DNA of 64,000 nt from Prorocentrum cordatum (taxonomy: Eukaryota; Sar; Dinophyceae; Prorocentrales; Prorocentraceae), in NCBI GenBank assembly GCA_963575745.1, contig CAUYUJ010019254.1, positions 1 through 64,000 on the forward strand. The letters run 5' to 3'. The position numbers were made by a program, and so were the translations under genes. Positions 1-11,454 of the stretch are shown here, in pieces (the stretch's first letter is position 1; every line of letters starts with the position of its first letter). The notes under the pieces are model-generated. The model worked only from the letters and a program-made list of their open reading frames with translations, made no database searches and was not told where the DNA came from.

Positions 1-1075
1 GGAGGTTGTCTGAGTAGCGGGTGCTCTCTTTGGGACGGAGTCAGTTGAGTAGCGGGTGCTCTCTTGGAAACAAAAGCGGGCGGTTTTTAAATACACCTCT
101 AGTGGGTGCTCTCTGGCAGCGGGGTCTAATGAGTACTGGGTGCCTTCTGGGACACGGAATCTGGTGAGTACACACGGAGTCTGTTGAGTACTTGGCGCTC
201 TCTTGGCCACGGAGTCTGATGAATACCGGGTGCTGTCTTGGAGACGGAGGTTGTTTGAAACGCGGGTGTTCTCTTGGACACGGGGTCTGTTGAGTACTGG
301 GTGTTGTCTTGGAGACGGAGGCTTGTAAATACTGGGTGCTCCCTTGGACACGGGGTCTGTTGAATATTGGGTGCTGCCTTGGAAACGGGAGCTGTTGGAT
401 AGTGGCTGCTCTCTTGGAAACGGAGTCTGTTGAGTAATGGGTGCTCTCTTTGAGACAGAAGCGGGCGGTCGGGCGGGCGGGCGGGGGGCGGGTGGGCGGG
501 TCGGGTTTCCAAATAGACCTCTAACGAATGCTCTCTGGCAACGGGGTCTGTTGAGAACTGGGTGCCTTCTTGGACACGGAGTCTGTCGAATACACACGGA
601 GTCAGTTGAATAGTGGGTGCTTTCTTGGACACGGAGTCTGATGAATACCGGGTGCTGTCTTGGAGACGAGAGTTGTTTGAGTAGCGGGTGCTCTCTTTGA
701 GACGGAGCCAATGGACTAGTGCGTGCTTTTTTGGAAACAGAAACAGACACGGAGTCTGTTGAGTACTTGGCGCTCTCTTGGCCACGGAGTCTGATGAATA
801 CCGGGTGCTGTCTTGGAGACGGAGGTTGTTTGAAACGCGGGTGTTCTCTTGGAGACGGAGTCTGTTGAGTAGCGGGTGCTCTCTTGGAGACAGACGCGGG
901 CGGTCGGGCGGGCAGGCGGGCGGGGGGCGGGCGGGCCGGGCTTTTACATAGACCTCTAGTGGGTGCTCTTTGGCAGCGGGGTCTGTTGAATACTGGGTGC
1001 CTTCTTGGACACGGGGTCTGTTGAATACAGAGCGCTGTCTTGGAGATGGAGGCTGTTGAATACTGAGTGTGGTTT
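1..1075. repeat. Degenerate ~35-bp tandem repeat
   Basis: Units of about 33-40 bp read roughly GGAGTCTGTTGAGTA followed by GGGTGCTCTCTTGGA, with many substitutions and small indels. A long minus-strand open frame covers the array only because the unit happens to lack stops in that frame, and its product is itself repetitive (QTP, EHP, STDPVSK motifs). Two GGGCGG-rich interruptions (about 465-510 and 895-945) are near-identical to each other, which implies duplication of a block of units. No gene is called here. Confidence 0.85.
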
Positions 1076-2045
1076 TGGTTTTGGAGGAAACCGGAACCGG
1101 AACCGGAACCGAAACCGGAACCGTGACCTGGGGGGTCTTCTTCGAAGACAGAAGAAGAAGGAAACCGGAACCGGAACCGAAACCAAAACCGGAACCGTGA
1201 CCAAAAGGGTCTTCTTCGAACCAAGAGAAGAAGGGAACCCGAACCGGAACCGGAACCAAAACCGGAACCGTGACCTGGGGGGTCTTCTTCGAAGACAGAA
1301 GAAGAAGGAAACCGGAACCGGAACCGGAACCGAAACCAGAACCGAAACCGTGACCAAAGGGGTCTTCTTCGAACCAAGAGAAGAAAAAAACCAGAACCGG
1401 AACCGGAACCAAAACCGAAACCGTGACCTGGGGGGCCTTCCTCGGGGAGAGAAGAAGGAAACCAGAACCGGAACCGGAACCAAAACCGAAACCGTGACCA
1501 GGGAGTCTTTCTTCGAGGCCAAGAGAAGAAGGGAACCCGAACCGGAACCGGAACCAAAACCGGAACCGTGACCTGGGGGGTCTTCTTCGAGGCCAAGAGA
1601 AGAAGGAAACCGGAACAGGAACCGAAACCGGAACCGTGACCAGGGTGGTCTTCTTTGAGGCGAAAAGAAAAAGGAAACCGGAACCAAAACCGGAACCAAA
1701 ACCATAACCAGAACCGTTACCTGGAGGGTGCTCTTCAAAACCCCGAAGAAGAAGGAAACCGGAACCGGAACCGGAACCGGAACCAAAACCAAAACCTGAA
1801 AGTCTTTTTCAGGCCTGGAAGAAAAAGGAAACCAGAACCAGAACCAGAACCGGAACCATCACCAAAGGGGCCTTTTCCAGCCCCGCAAAAAGAAGGGGAC
1901 CGGAACCAAAACCGGAACCGGAACCGGAACCAGAACCGGAACCGGAACCGGAACCGGAACCAAAACCAAAACCGGAACCCAAACCGGAACCGGAACCAGA
2001 ACCGGAACCAAAACCAAAACCAAAACCACCACCAGAACCATACTG
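1076..2045. repeat. GGAACC hexanucleotide satellite with hairpin spacers
   Basis: Runs of GGAACC and AAAACC hexamers are broken at regular intervals of about 70-100 bp by a spacer that begins GTGACCTGGGGGGTCTTCTT and ends in AGAAGAAGG. The spacer contains an inverted repeat, CTTCTTC facing GAAGAAG, so each higher-order unit could form a small hairpin. Because hexamers preserve frame, both strands stay open for hundreds of codons (for example NRNRNQNRN on plus and PVPVPV on minus). This pattern comes from the repeat and is not evidence of a protein. Confidence 0.85.
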
Positions 2046-2099
2046 GGAGGAGAGCTCCCGAATCCCCTTGAATTCCCTACAATCCCTGAGAATATTATG

Positions 2100-2546
2100 A
2101 CACGTCCTCCTCTCCCCCCGTCCCCTTGTCCCTCGCCCCTCTTCCTTCTCGTCGTCGTCGTCGTCCTCTTCCTCCTCCCTCCTTCTCCCTCCTGCTTCTC
2201 CCCCCACCTCCACTTCCCCTGGTCCTCTTCGTCCTCCTCCTCCTCCTCCTCCTCCTCCTCCTCCTCCTCCTCTTCCGTCTCCGTCTTCGTCTCCTCCTCC
2301 TCCTCCTCCTCCTCATCCTGCCCACCCCCTTCTCATCCTCCTCGAAGATGAAGAGAAAGGGAGGCGGGTCCTTGGTCATCTGCGACAGGCCAGTGTTCTG
2401 CCGCCGGTACTTGGCCAAAGGGTTGTGCCACACCCGAGGGGGGCCAGACTCCAGAGATCTCCGCCAGCCCCGCCCTTCGGGGACGAGGATGAGGACGACA
2501 AAACCTCCTCCTCCTCCTCCTCCTCCTCCTCCTCCTCCTCTTCATT
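2100..2546. repeat. Pyrimidine-rich TCC repeats
   Basis: There are two TCC/CTC blocks (about 2150-2340 and 2498-2546) with a short anonymous stretch between them. The open frames here encode poly-Ser, poly-Leu or poly-Pro in all phases and are repeat artefacts. Confidence 0.85.
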
Positions 2547-3811
2547 GTCCGTCCGTCCCTCCTCCTCCTTGTTTCTATTCCTTTGCTCACTTCAACCGCC
2601 GTCTCCGTCTCCGTGTCCGTTCTCTCACACGGCCACAAAAAGGACCGAAGGCGCATGGCAGGCCGAAGCTCGGGAACGGGGGGAGGGGGGGCAGAAAAAC
2701 GGTGGCAGGCGGACCGCTGTCCTGAACGGTGGCCCCCCTGCAGTGGGGCCGAGGGCGCGGCTCCAGGCGAGCACAGGGCTCGCTCTGGCACCACGCAGGG
2801 CAGGACGAACCTAGCCCGAGCCGCCCTCTATGCCAGGCGCGGGTCCTGCATCAGCACGTGACGGACGCCACATGGACGCCTCCAGCAGCTGTAGGCACAA
2901 GAACGCGCAACCCAAAAAAAACACAAGAAACAACATCGAACAGCGACGCGCAAACACCAAACAGCCCAGAGGGGGAGCCACCCCAGCGAGAGCCGATGAT
3001 CTGGACGAGGAAAACAATCCCCACCGCCACCGGGGAAATCATGGCCCCGCAGGGCAATATACCCCCTTGAGGTGGGATGAATACCGTCTCCTTCGGGATT
3101 CGGAGCACCCATCTCCACCTAGAGGGGGTACGCTGACAGAGCCAATTTACCTGCCCCAGTGGGGGTGGGGATGGTTCCGACGATGATGAGATGACCAACG
3201 CTGGAACAACCAACCCTCCGACATAGTCGGGCGAAACGATTGACGCCTGCTAGCACCTCCTCTGATTCCCCCAGCCCCGAGGCAAAGCCAAACGACCAGT
3301 AATCGCGACCGGCTCGTGGTCTAAGGGCCCGAATGGGGCGCCAGAAAGAGACGCGGGGTAGACGGCGCTCGATGCGACTCATCTGGGCCGACCAGGGGCG
3401 CAGTCGCGTTCCCTCCCGGGACGCGAAGCAGGGGAAAGACTCGAGGGTCCAACTGCCCCCGCCGTCGGTCGATCCAGAAGGGTTGCGCACTCCCGCCCCA
3501 GGCTTTACTGAAGGGGCCCTGGGACACACAAATAAATACACACAAATAAAATTGTTCCCCATATTTTCTGGGTTTTTGTCTTCGCCCCCACTTCCCATAT
3601 TTTCGCATATTTTCTGGGTGGGAATCGACGAATAATTGTGTCTGTGTGTTTTTTCCCCTCTTGATTTACATCGACGTGGAAGAAGACAGGACCGGCTCGC
3701 GCGCAGGCGGGGTGACAGAGGGGCGCGGCGCCCGACCCTTCTCCGCCCTCTGCGCCCATGGGAGGGGCACCCCGCACGGGGTTGGGGTTAGAGCCACGTC
3801 CTGTGCAGTCA
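2547..3811. other. No recognisable gene
   Basis: This is GC-rich anonymous sequence. Overlapping open frames on both strands are short, out of phase with each other and match no family I recognise. A small AT-richer patch at 3525-3650 holds two copies of CATATTTTCTGGG about 50 bp apart. Confidence 0.5.
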
Positions 3812-3978
3812 TGACTACCTACCAGACCACCCCAACCCAACCCGAAGACCCGAATTTCGGGTTGGGGGGGGTAAGGGTTCCACATGTGTTTTTTCGATGT
3901 TTCCCGACCCCCCCCCACTGGAAATCGAGGGTAAATCTGAGCCTTCGGGTTGGGTTGGGGTGGTTTGGTGGGTGGTGA
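3812..3978. mobile_element. MITE-like element with 36-bp inverted repeats and AGTCA target duplication
   Basis: The 167-bp element begins TGACTACCTACCAGACCACC. Its last 36 bases, reverse-complemented, read TCACCACCCACCAAACCACC and onward, so the two ends agree at about 32 of 36 positions without gaps, and three of the four mismatches are transitions. The element is flanked on both sides by AGTCA (3807-3811 and 3979-3983), a convincing 5-bp target-site duplication. A second small palindrome (CCCGAATTTCGGG) lies inside. It has no coding capacity. The superfamily cannot be assigned from one copy. Confidence 0.75.
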
Positions 3979-4068
3979 AGTCACCCCTCAAGACCGAAAC
4001 CCTGTCGGACACCTCGTCCGAGAAGCGTCTCGGAGGCATGTGCACTTACCTCTTCCGGAGGAAGACCA

Positions 4069-4313
4069 ACCCAACCAGGGCTCGAACCTGGCATGCTTCG
4101 AGGACCCAAAGGGAGAGAAGAACTGAGGGGGTTTTCGAAGGGCCGACTCCCCGGCCCAGGAGCGCAAGCAGCGTCCACCCGCGAAGTTCATCAGGGCTGC
4201 GCCGCAGCTCCCCGAGAAGAGAGGGGGGGGAAGGGTCGGCTAGGATCTAAACTAAACACCCCGCCACCGGCGAAACCCAACTGCCAGGGCTCGAACCTGC
4301 TTCGAGGACCCAA
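4069..4313 (-). other. Two tRNA T-arm-like motifs (possible SINE relics)
   Basis: On the minus strand, CCAGGTTCGAGCCCTGG occurs at about 4076-4092. It has a 5-bp stem around a 7-base loop, like a tRNA T-arm, and matches the pol III B box at 10 of 11 positions. A second copy at 4283-4298 keeps CAGGTTCGAGCCCTGG. Both copies are preceded by TTGGGTCCTCGAAGC and followed by TTGGGTT, so they are copies of one repeat. No acceptor or anticodon stem is visible upstream, so these are not intact tRNA genes. Confidence 0.35.
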
Positions 4314-4449
4314 TGCGACGACGACAGACGAAACGAGGACACGACAACGACGACAGACGAACGACCACGAACCCCCCAGGGCGGGGGAAGGGGTCACGCT
4401 AAACCTCAAAGAGTGGGGGGAGGGGCGTAATGCCGCGAAAGAGAGGAGG

Positions 4450-4712
4450 ACCAGCAGGAGGAGGAGGAGGAGGAGGAGGAGGAGGAGGAGGAGGAGGAGG
4501 AGGAGGAGGAGGAGGAGGAGGAGGGGGGAGGGGAGGAGGAGGAGGGAGGAGGGAGGAGGAGGAGGAGGAGGAGGAGGAGGAGGAGGAGGAGGAGGAGGAG
4601 GAGGAGGAGGAGGAGGAGGAGGAGGAGGAGGGGGAGGAGGAGGAGGAGGAGGAGGAGGAGGAGGAGGAGGAGGAGGAGGAGGAGGAGGAGGAGGGGGAGG
4701 GGGAGGGGGAGG
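4450..4712. repeat. GGA triplet repeat
   Basis: An almost uninterrupted run of GGA with a few GGGG slips gives poly-Gly, poly-Glu and poly-Arg frames on plus and poly-Pro, poly-Ser and poly-Leu frames on minus. The long purine strand could form triplex DNA. Confidence 0.95.
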
Positions 4713-5105
4713 GCGGCAGGGAGGGAGCAAGGGAGGAGCAAGGGAGAGGCCTCCAGCCCACGGCACACCGCCACCCAGGAGGCGGGGCGTGAAAAGCCGA
4801 GGCGGCAGGGGGACGATGACCCCGTTGCGAGCACGGCCGCGCCTCCGAACGGGGCCGCGGCCACGCCGCAAAGAAGAGGCCCGCCCTCCTGCGCCAGCCG
4901 TCCCGCACCCCCAGGCAGGGGCTATCCCGAAGCCACAAGGAGGCGCCGCCCTCCGCTGGGCTCCCCAGGCAGGAGCTCAGCAGTATCGAGAACCTGACGT
5001 TATCTGACCCACACCGCATGCAGGCGGTGCCACACGGCGCCCAGGCAGCACCGCTTCGCCGCGGTGGTAGGGCATATGAGAACCACTCCGGCCTGACGGC
5101 CATCC
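4713..5105. other. No recognisable gene
   Basis: This is GC-rich sequence between two large triplet arrays. The open frames that run through it are extensions of repeat frames, and no domain is recognised. Confidence 0.5.
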
Positions 5106-5795
5106 GCATGTGCGTCATCGTCAACACCATCAACGTCATCGCAACCATCATCACTTCCATCATCGTCTCCGTCAAGATTATCACAATCACCATCATCGTC
5201 GTCACCATCGTCAGTTCCACCACCATCACCACCGCAACCAGCATCGCCACCACCATCATAGCCAGCATCACACACTGGCTTCCATGACCAGCATCACTAC
5301 CATCGCCATCTGCATCAATATCGGCATCAACATCAGCACCAGTGTCAACATCATCATCATCATCCACATCAGCATCATCGTCGTCATTATCGTCATCATC
5401 ATAACAATCACCATCACCAACATCACAACCACCACCACCGCCATCATCATCATTATCATCATCATCACCATCACCATCACCATCACCATCATCAGCATCA
5501 TCGTCATCATCGTCATCATCATCAACGTCGTCGTCGTCACCACCCACATCACCATCACCATTGTCATCCTCATCCTCATCCCCTTCATCATCATCACCCT
5601 CCTCCTCCTCCTCCTCCTCATCCTCATCATCATCCTCATTCGCATCCTCATCATCACCCTCAGCATCAAAATCATCATCATTACCACCGTCATGATAATC
5701 AGCATCATCATTATCATCACCATTGTCACCGTCACCATATTCATCGTCATCGCCATCCTCCTCCTCCTCCTTATCCTAATCCTAATCCTCATCCA

Positions 5796-5834
<39 letters not shown>

Positions 5835-6009
5835 CAGCATCATCCTCATAATCATCCTCAGCATCATGCTCATCATCCTTCATCACCATCTCCATCACCA
5901 TCATCATCACCATGACCATGACCATCAGCATCACCATCATCACCACCATCATCATCAACATCAGCATCATCAACATCATCGTCATCATCGTCATCATCCT
6001 CAACACCAA

Positions 6010-6061
<52 letters not shown>

Positions 6062-6275
6062 GTTACCATCATGACCATCATCAGCGCCGTCATCATTATC
6101 ATCATCATCATCAACATCATCACCATCACCATCATCATCATCAGCAGCAGCAGCACCAACATCAGTATCAGCAGCATCCGCATCATCATCATCATGTTCG
6201 TCTCATATTCATCATCGTCCTCATACTCATTATCAGTCTCATCATCAGTCTCATCATCATCATCATCATCATCAT

Positions 6276-6341
<66 letters not shown>

Positions 6342-6345
6342 TACC
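5106..6345. repeat. 1.2-kb CAT/ATC triplet repeat
   Basis: Imperfect CAT, CAC, CGT and CCT triplets, with the cleanest CATCATCAT at the right end (about 6250-6345). Poly-His, poly-Ile/Thr and poly-Ser frames on plus and poly-Met or poly-Asp frames on minus are artefacts. Units are more degenerate on the left than on the right, as expected if growth is recent at the right edge. Confidence 0.95.
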
Positions 6346-6374
6346 ATCCTGGAGCTAAACAACTCTGGTGGTTG

Positions 6375-6960
6375 CACTGATGGACGGCAGGTCGTTTTCA
6401 AAATGCGACTATCGTCGCAGCGCCGCGCACACTCGTGGTAAAAGCTTCCAAGGGTTACACGGATGTGGGCTGGTCGTTTTCAACATGCGGCTCTCGCCTG
6501 AAAGTCGCGCACACTCGCTTCAACCATTCCCAATGGCTGCAAGAGTGGAGGCCGGTTGTTTTCAAAATGAAACTATCGCCCGCGCGCCGTGCACATTTGT
6601 TAAACAAATCCGCAAGTTACAAGGATGGAGGCAGGTTCGTGTTCAAAATGCTGCTCTCGTATTGGCGCCGTTTTTTGTTTATTACACTTGCAAGGGTGGA
6701 GGCCAATTCGTTTTCAAAATGCGGATATCGATCGACACTGTCTTAATTCTAAGGCCCAGAATACATTTCCAACAATTGCGCGGATGCAAAATGGCTGAAT
6801 TTCAAAATTGGGCTCTCACTTGAGACTTCCGGCACAGTCGAACAAAACTTTAAACTTTGAAAGTGTGCAGCCCTGGTACGGATGGAGGGCAAATCCTTTC
6901 CAAATTGGGGCTATTGCTTGACATTTCATTGGACTTTGTCATCCCACTGTTTTCCGCTCC
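6375..6960 (+). repeat. ~80-bp tandem array (VFKM family), forward orientation
   Basis: About seven units of 72-95 bp, each reading roughly GGATGGAGGC, then GGTTGTTTTCAAAATG, then CTCTCGCC, then CGCCGCGCACA. Translation in the favoured frame gives a recurring VFKMRLS peptide. The first units (6375-6620) are close to consensus and later ones decay progressively. The same family recurs in reverse orientation at 29050-29395 and 41540-41960. I see no evidence that it is translated. Confidence 0.8.
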
Positions 6961-8423
6961 CTTTCGCTGAAAGAATGGACGGGATATCCTTAAAAAAAGG
7001 GGTCTCGCTTGAGTGGCAGGCCCAGCGGGTGCTCGGTATCCAAAGGGGGCTCGCCCAGCACTGGAGAAGAATACTTGTACGGACTCATGAGGAGGGGGCT
7101 TCGGACTGGAGGGTGTATGGCAGCATCGTTGATGTATCCTGGGCGTTTCTCTGGTCCTCCTCCTCCTGCAGCTGCCTTTGATTACGACAGGCCGCATACA
7201 TTCGGTCTCCGAGGACTACAAAGCGAAGGCCGCACAGGCTGTGGAGGGCTTCCACATGCGACATTGTTCGCGGTTTTCTGATCCTGCACGTCGCTTGGTC
7301 CCATCGTCGAGTCCTTGTCCAGCCTTCCACGACATTGCAAGTAACCCAAATGGTATTGCTATCTTAGGCTAGTGGCGGGTGGAGACCGGTCGGACTGTTC
7401 GTGTCGATGATCTGTCTGAGGGCCGGGTGCAGACGAGAGTTGGCAGCGCAATGGGATGCTAGGCATGCGCGTACATTATGTTCTGGAAACCGTGTCGCCT
7501 CTGCGGCGGGCACGGTCTGGCGTCAAGCGGCTAGGAAGGAGCTCAGCACATGTAAAAGCGACGTCTCGACCATGCTACTTTGGGGCATAGCGAGATTATA
7601 CGAGATCTGTCCCGCTGGAACGTCCCGAGGAAGGCAGTAGATTCGATGTTCCAGCTCAGATTGCGCAGCCTTGTGTGTTCACGTGCAGATGTGGACGTTT
7701 CACCAGCACGGCAGTAGCAATGGCTGATCCCTTTTTCGCGTCGCGGCGAGTGGTTGCAAGTTGATCGATGACCACTAGTCTTATACAATATGTCTACCTC
7801 CTTGGACCTCTCAGCACCACTCAGCTCTCGCAAGCCAGTGCTCTCTGGTAGAATTCACTGACGATTCGGGTCTGGACTCCACGGGAACGGCCGCGAAAGT
7901 TGTCTCTGAGCGAAACTCCGGCGCGATGCAGCTGGAGAGCGCATGGGTCTAGCGCTGTGGATGCACGATCTCCCCCTCCAGAGACAGCCAGTGCAATACA
8001 ATCTGTTCTGGCGGCACGGTTGTACTCCAGCTACATGAATGTCTTGACAAGCGCCCTGGGCCTTTCATAATGTGGTAGGTCTCGGCATCTACTGCACTGC
8101 AGGCAGATCCAGGAGACAGGCCTATGTCGAGAGGGCCCTGGAGGAGTACAAGTTCAAGATCCGCATGGCGAACTGAAAGTCCAAGACTAAGCTCGTTAAG
8201 GGCATGAAGAAGCAAAGCACGTCGCATGCGAAGAAGACCTGGGTGCCTGAGCCGCTTCCTGGGGTGCCCTGCGGGTCCGAGGTCCCGTGGACTGCCGACG
8301 GGAAGCTCCATCGTACCAGGCAGCAGGCGGGATCGGTGATAGGACCCAGCTGTCAAGGCAGTTATCTCACAAGCCTCCTCATCACAGAGAACGAGCCCAC
8401 GTGCCTGGCAGCGGTTGCACGTA
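6961..8423. other. Anonymous decayed sequence, possible retroelement debris
   Basis: No intact gene is present. A plus-strand stretch around 7545-7640 encodes SDVSTMLLWGIARLYEICP, which faintly recalls the finger/palm entry of some dinoflagellate reverse transcriptases. Frames break immediately after it, and the similarity is too weak to call a gene. The rest holds short overlapping frames without recognisable domains. Confidence 0.3.
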
Positions 8424-8596
8424 CAGTCAACCCGTATCATAAGGACGCAGGATCAGGATGCAAGGGCCTTGGAAGGCCATTTCGAAGCTTTTCAAGCGGG
8501 GCTCGGCCAGCGAAAGTGGCCAAGGATGGGCCGAAGGGGCAAGGGTGCAAGGGTACCCTTGGGAAGGATGCCCATCCTTACTGTGCGGCTTGGCTG
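8424..8596. mobile_element. Mariner-type MITE, family B, copy A
   Basis: The left end CAGTCAACCCGTATCATAAG follows a TA dinucleotide (8422-8423). The right end CGGCTTGGCTG is a decayed inverse of the left end. Internal sequence (AGGATGCAAGGGCCTTGGAA and GGGTACCCTTGG) is shared with copies at 21672, 32177 and 57799. A TA target with CAGT-starting ends is typical of Tc1/mariner-derived MITEs. It encodes no protein. Confidence 0.7.
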
Positions 8597-8830
8597 TGCA
8601 GTTGGGCAGTCTCAGGGGCTGTGGAGTGCCCATGCTGGTGCCCACCGTTGGCCTTGTTCGGTCACCGGGCCCCGTCGGGCGTGGGCCGACGTGCGGGCGC
8701 GGCAGGCTCCGACGTCCTGGGGACAAGCGCAGGGGCCCTCATCGGCCTCGAGGTCCACGAGGCGGGCACGGTGCAGGCTCATACACTGGGCCATTACAGT
8801 GGAGGCCAGTCCACAAGAAACCTCGCACAA

Positions 8831-8954
8831 GAAACCCAACCCTGAGACCCCAGGAAGTCCATGGATTTTGTGGTGTGGGAACGTCACGCTATCCACTGCA
8901 AAACCATCGAAACCCAAGAAACCCATGGCTCCCTGGAGGCAAACAGGGTGTTTC
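8831..8954. repeat. 124-bp dispersed repeat, copy 1
   Basis: The segment starts GAAACCCAACCCTGAGACCC and ends AACAGGGTGTTTC. A second copy of almost equal length (123 bp) lies at 60276-60398, more than 51 kb away. The ends are imperfectly inverse (GAAAC…ACCCTG against CAGGGTGTTTC), so a small non-autonomous transposon is possible, but I see no target-site duplication. Confidence 0.55.
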
Positions 8955-10137
8955 TTGGCATGGGCCCCCACTGTATACTGGGCCATTATGGAACATGATG
9001 TCGGGGAGATATCCATTCTGACGGGCGTCAGCCCAGGACGTTTGAGGATTCTTCTGAGGCAGGCAGTGTTGCGCGGCTTGGGTAGACGCGCAGCAAGCGG
9101 ATCCCACTTGGAGTGCAAGATGGTATGCATTGATGCGGTGAAACAGGCGTTGCGCTCGAGCAAGACATCCCCGCCAAATAAGTCGGCCGTTCGTGTCATA
9201 GGTTGTAATGCGAGCTGGACCCTTGTGCGCGCGAAATGCTTGAGATATGAAATCGAATAGATTACGTTTCCGCATTGTGGCCAGGGTCCAGACACCTCGC
9301 TGCACAGGACATGGTGATGGCCTGCATGCACAAACGAGCGAGCCGAAACCGTTCCCCAGGAAGTATGGGGTCTGGAGCACAGCATGGACCCCAGACAGCC
9401 CCAAGACCTCCTCCTCCTCCTCCTCGTCCTCCTCCTCCTCCTCACGCGCGGCATCTCCCCCCATCCTGGTGACTAACGGCCCCGTCCCAATACGGCTGGC
9501 ACAGTGGTCTGGCAGCGGGAGGATCATGATGCATGTGGAGAACGTAAAAAATTTGGTGGTGGCGGGGAGCTTTCCCTGCCCGGTAGTTGCTCTGGACACG
9601 TAGTTCCTGAACTGAACAAAGCTGGCTGAGGAAGTTTAGGTTTTTTCAGAGGCCCGAACGCTCGGTTCGGTGCACGGTGCCTTCAGCCACACCCCCAAGC
9701 TGGCGAGTTCACCTCACAATATGGTTGTATGGACCAGGGCTTGAACGGGTGATTCAAATGTGCACCCCGATTGTTCCCACGTTCAGGTGTAGGCTAATCG
9801 ACCCCTGGGTGAGCAGATGAACCATCAGGTGGGGCTCTTGCTTTACAGTCAGGGAGTAAAGCACCTCCTAAAGTCTGTTAAAGAAGTGACCCACGTTTCC
9901 TTGCTTGGAGGTCGGTGTGGTAGAAAAAGGGGTGTCACCGGGGAGAGGGACTTGTCAAGCTGACGAGGCCGCAAAGGAGGCCCGCCCACACCCGCAGGCA
10001 GAGTCCTCCCAAGAACAGTCGCTGACCAAGACCCTCTTGGTTGCCAAGACGGTTTGCAAGCTGGCGGCAACGCTGTTTTTTCAATGACTGCGGCTACACC
10101 GGATTCATTTCTATAGCGCTCACTTCTATAGTGCTCA
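8955..10137. other. No recognisable gene; short TCC run inside
   Basis: A minus-strand frame (8889-9599) carries the string KRNLFDFISQAFRAHKGPAR, which looks protein-like, but I do not recognise a family and the rest of the frame includes an acidic run translated from a TCC repeat (9408-9442). Sequence from 9600 to 10137 contains no supported feature. Confidence 0.35.
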
Positions 10138-10285
10138 CATTCAAACTGAAGTCCAGAAGGGGCCGCACATGCAGGCACATGCCGCACAGTCGAATGCACA
10201 TGCCCATGCAACTCCACAAAAGCCTCAACACCACTGCCGCACATGCGTGCACATGCCGCACAGTCCGATGCACAGTCTGGCAAAA
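10138..10285. repeat. GCACATGC motif cluster
   Basis: Repeats of GCACATGCC, some followed by GCACAGTCGAA or GCACAGTCCGA. The same motif, with GCAGAGTCGAA, recurs near 18260-18290 and is related to the larger GCATGTGCG arrays at 18960-19455. Confidence 0.6.
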
Positions 10286-10402
10286 CTCTGGAAACATTAT
10301 CCCAGTGCGACCCCACCTAGGAGTTGGAGCATTTAGGAAAGCAACATCTACATCCACACCGACAGCTACATTTACATATACACCTGCATCTACATGCCGT
10401 CT

Positions 10403-10680
10403 ACTCTGCGCTATGCTATGCTATGCTATGCTTTGCTATGCTTTGCTATGCTGCGCTGTGCTATGCTATGCTATGCTAGGGTACGCTCGGCTGCGCTGTG
10501 TTATGCCAGGCTATGCTCTGCTATGCTAGGCTGCGCTATGCTATGCAGTGCTATGCTATGCTGCGCTATGTTGTGCTATGATATGCTATGCTGTGCTGTG
10601 CTATGCTATGCTATGCTATGATAGACTGCGATGCGCCATGCTATGTTATGATATGCTATGGTATGATCGGCTATGATAAG
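10403..10680. repeat. GCTAT pentanucleotide array
   Basis: Tandem GCTAT units with GCTGC, GCTGT and GATAT variants over about 280 bp. The array ends at CGGGCGTGGTCTTACAAGG (10681-10699), a motif found inverted next to a sister GCTAT array near 17711. Confidence 0.85.
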
Positions 10681-10739
10681 CGGGCGTGGTCTTACAAGGC
10701 CGGGATGACCTACACTTTTTGTGGCTTTCTTCAAGAGAA

Positions 10740-10740
<1 letters not shown>

Positions 10741-10819
<79 letters not shown>

Positions 10820-11345
10820 CCCCGTGTCCCTGCGCGCCCCGCGAGGACTGACCTCAGGCCTTGACCATAGGCCGCAGGGTCGGATGTCTCTGGGGGGTTG
10901 TGGCGCTGGCGCTGCGGCCGCTGGTTGGGGCTGAAGAGGTTCTGGGGGCTGCGGCGTCGGCGCTGCGAGCGCGGGGGCGCTGGGTGCCTCGAACTAGTGG
11001 CAGCGGCAGCGGCAGGGCAGGCGTGTGCGGCGGCAGAGGCGGAGGCGGGCGCGGTCGCGCAGGCGGGGTAGCAGTGGGGGGGCTGGCTGCAGGCGCAGCA
11101 GTGGCAGCAGCGGCGGCGCCGGCGGGCGCGGCTGGCAATGCCAGAGGCAGCGGCAGGGGTGGCGGCGGTGGCGGCGCTGGTGGCGGCCACATTCGCAGTA
11201 GTGGCAGCGGCAGCCGCGGCGGCCGTGCTTGTGGGGGCCTCAAGGCTTTGGAGGCACAACAGAGGATCGCAAATTGGGATTTCTTGGCTCTGCGCAGGGC
11301 GCCCCAGCACGGCGCTCATGTGCCTAAATCCCACCAGCCCTTTAG
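10741..11345. repeat. Duplicated block, copy 1: (GA)n plus GC-rich Gly/Ala-like segment
   Basis: Begins with a (GA)n run (10741-10817), then CCCCGCGAGGACTGACCTCA, a GGCGCTGCGG-rich section, and a right part starting GGCCGTGCTTGTGGGGGCCT. The same order of parts recurs at 14197-15011, though copy 2 has a longer middle. Frames are alanine- or glycine-rich and open on both strands because of composition. It is a direct segmental duplication about 3.4 kb apart. The tail (about 11222-11340) is the best conserved part. Confidence 0.75.
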
Positions 11346-11454
11346 GGCGTAGGTGGTTTAGGGAGTTTCCTCTGCCAACCCCCTTCTTCCCCTTCGGGGA
11401 GGGGTTTACCCCTCCCCTTACCCCTCCCCACTGACCTGGACGGGGCGTTCCGCG

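Noticed and set aside
126-1412. A 428-codon minus-strand open frame
   Set aside because: It spans two unrelated tandem repeats and its product is only a translation of the units.
4093-5547. Long open frames on both strands rich in Gly, Pro, Asp or Ser
   Set aside because: They are translations of the GGA and CAT arrays; every frame is open and none has a non-repetitive domain.
5110-6441. A 443-codon His/Ile-rich plus-strand frame
   Set aside because: It consists almost entirely of CAT triplets and their variants.
7545-7640. Possible reverse transcriptase entry motif (LLWGIARLYEICP)
   Set aside because: Too short and too diverged, and the frame breaks at once; kept only as a note in the region description.
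9720-9810. A tRNA-like string on the minus strand near 9735
   Set aside because: The T-arm and D-arm do not pair and the box consensuses are not met.
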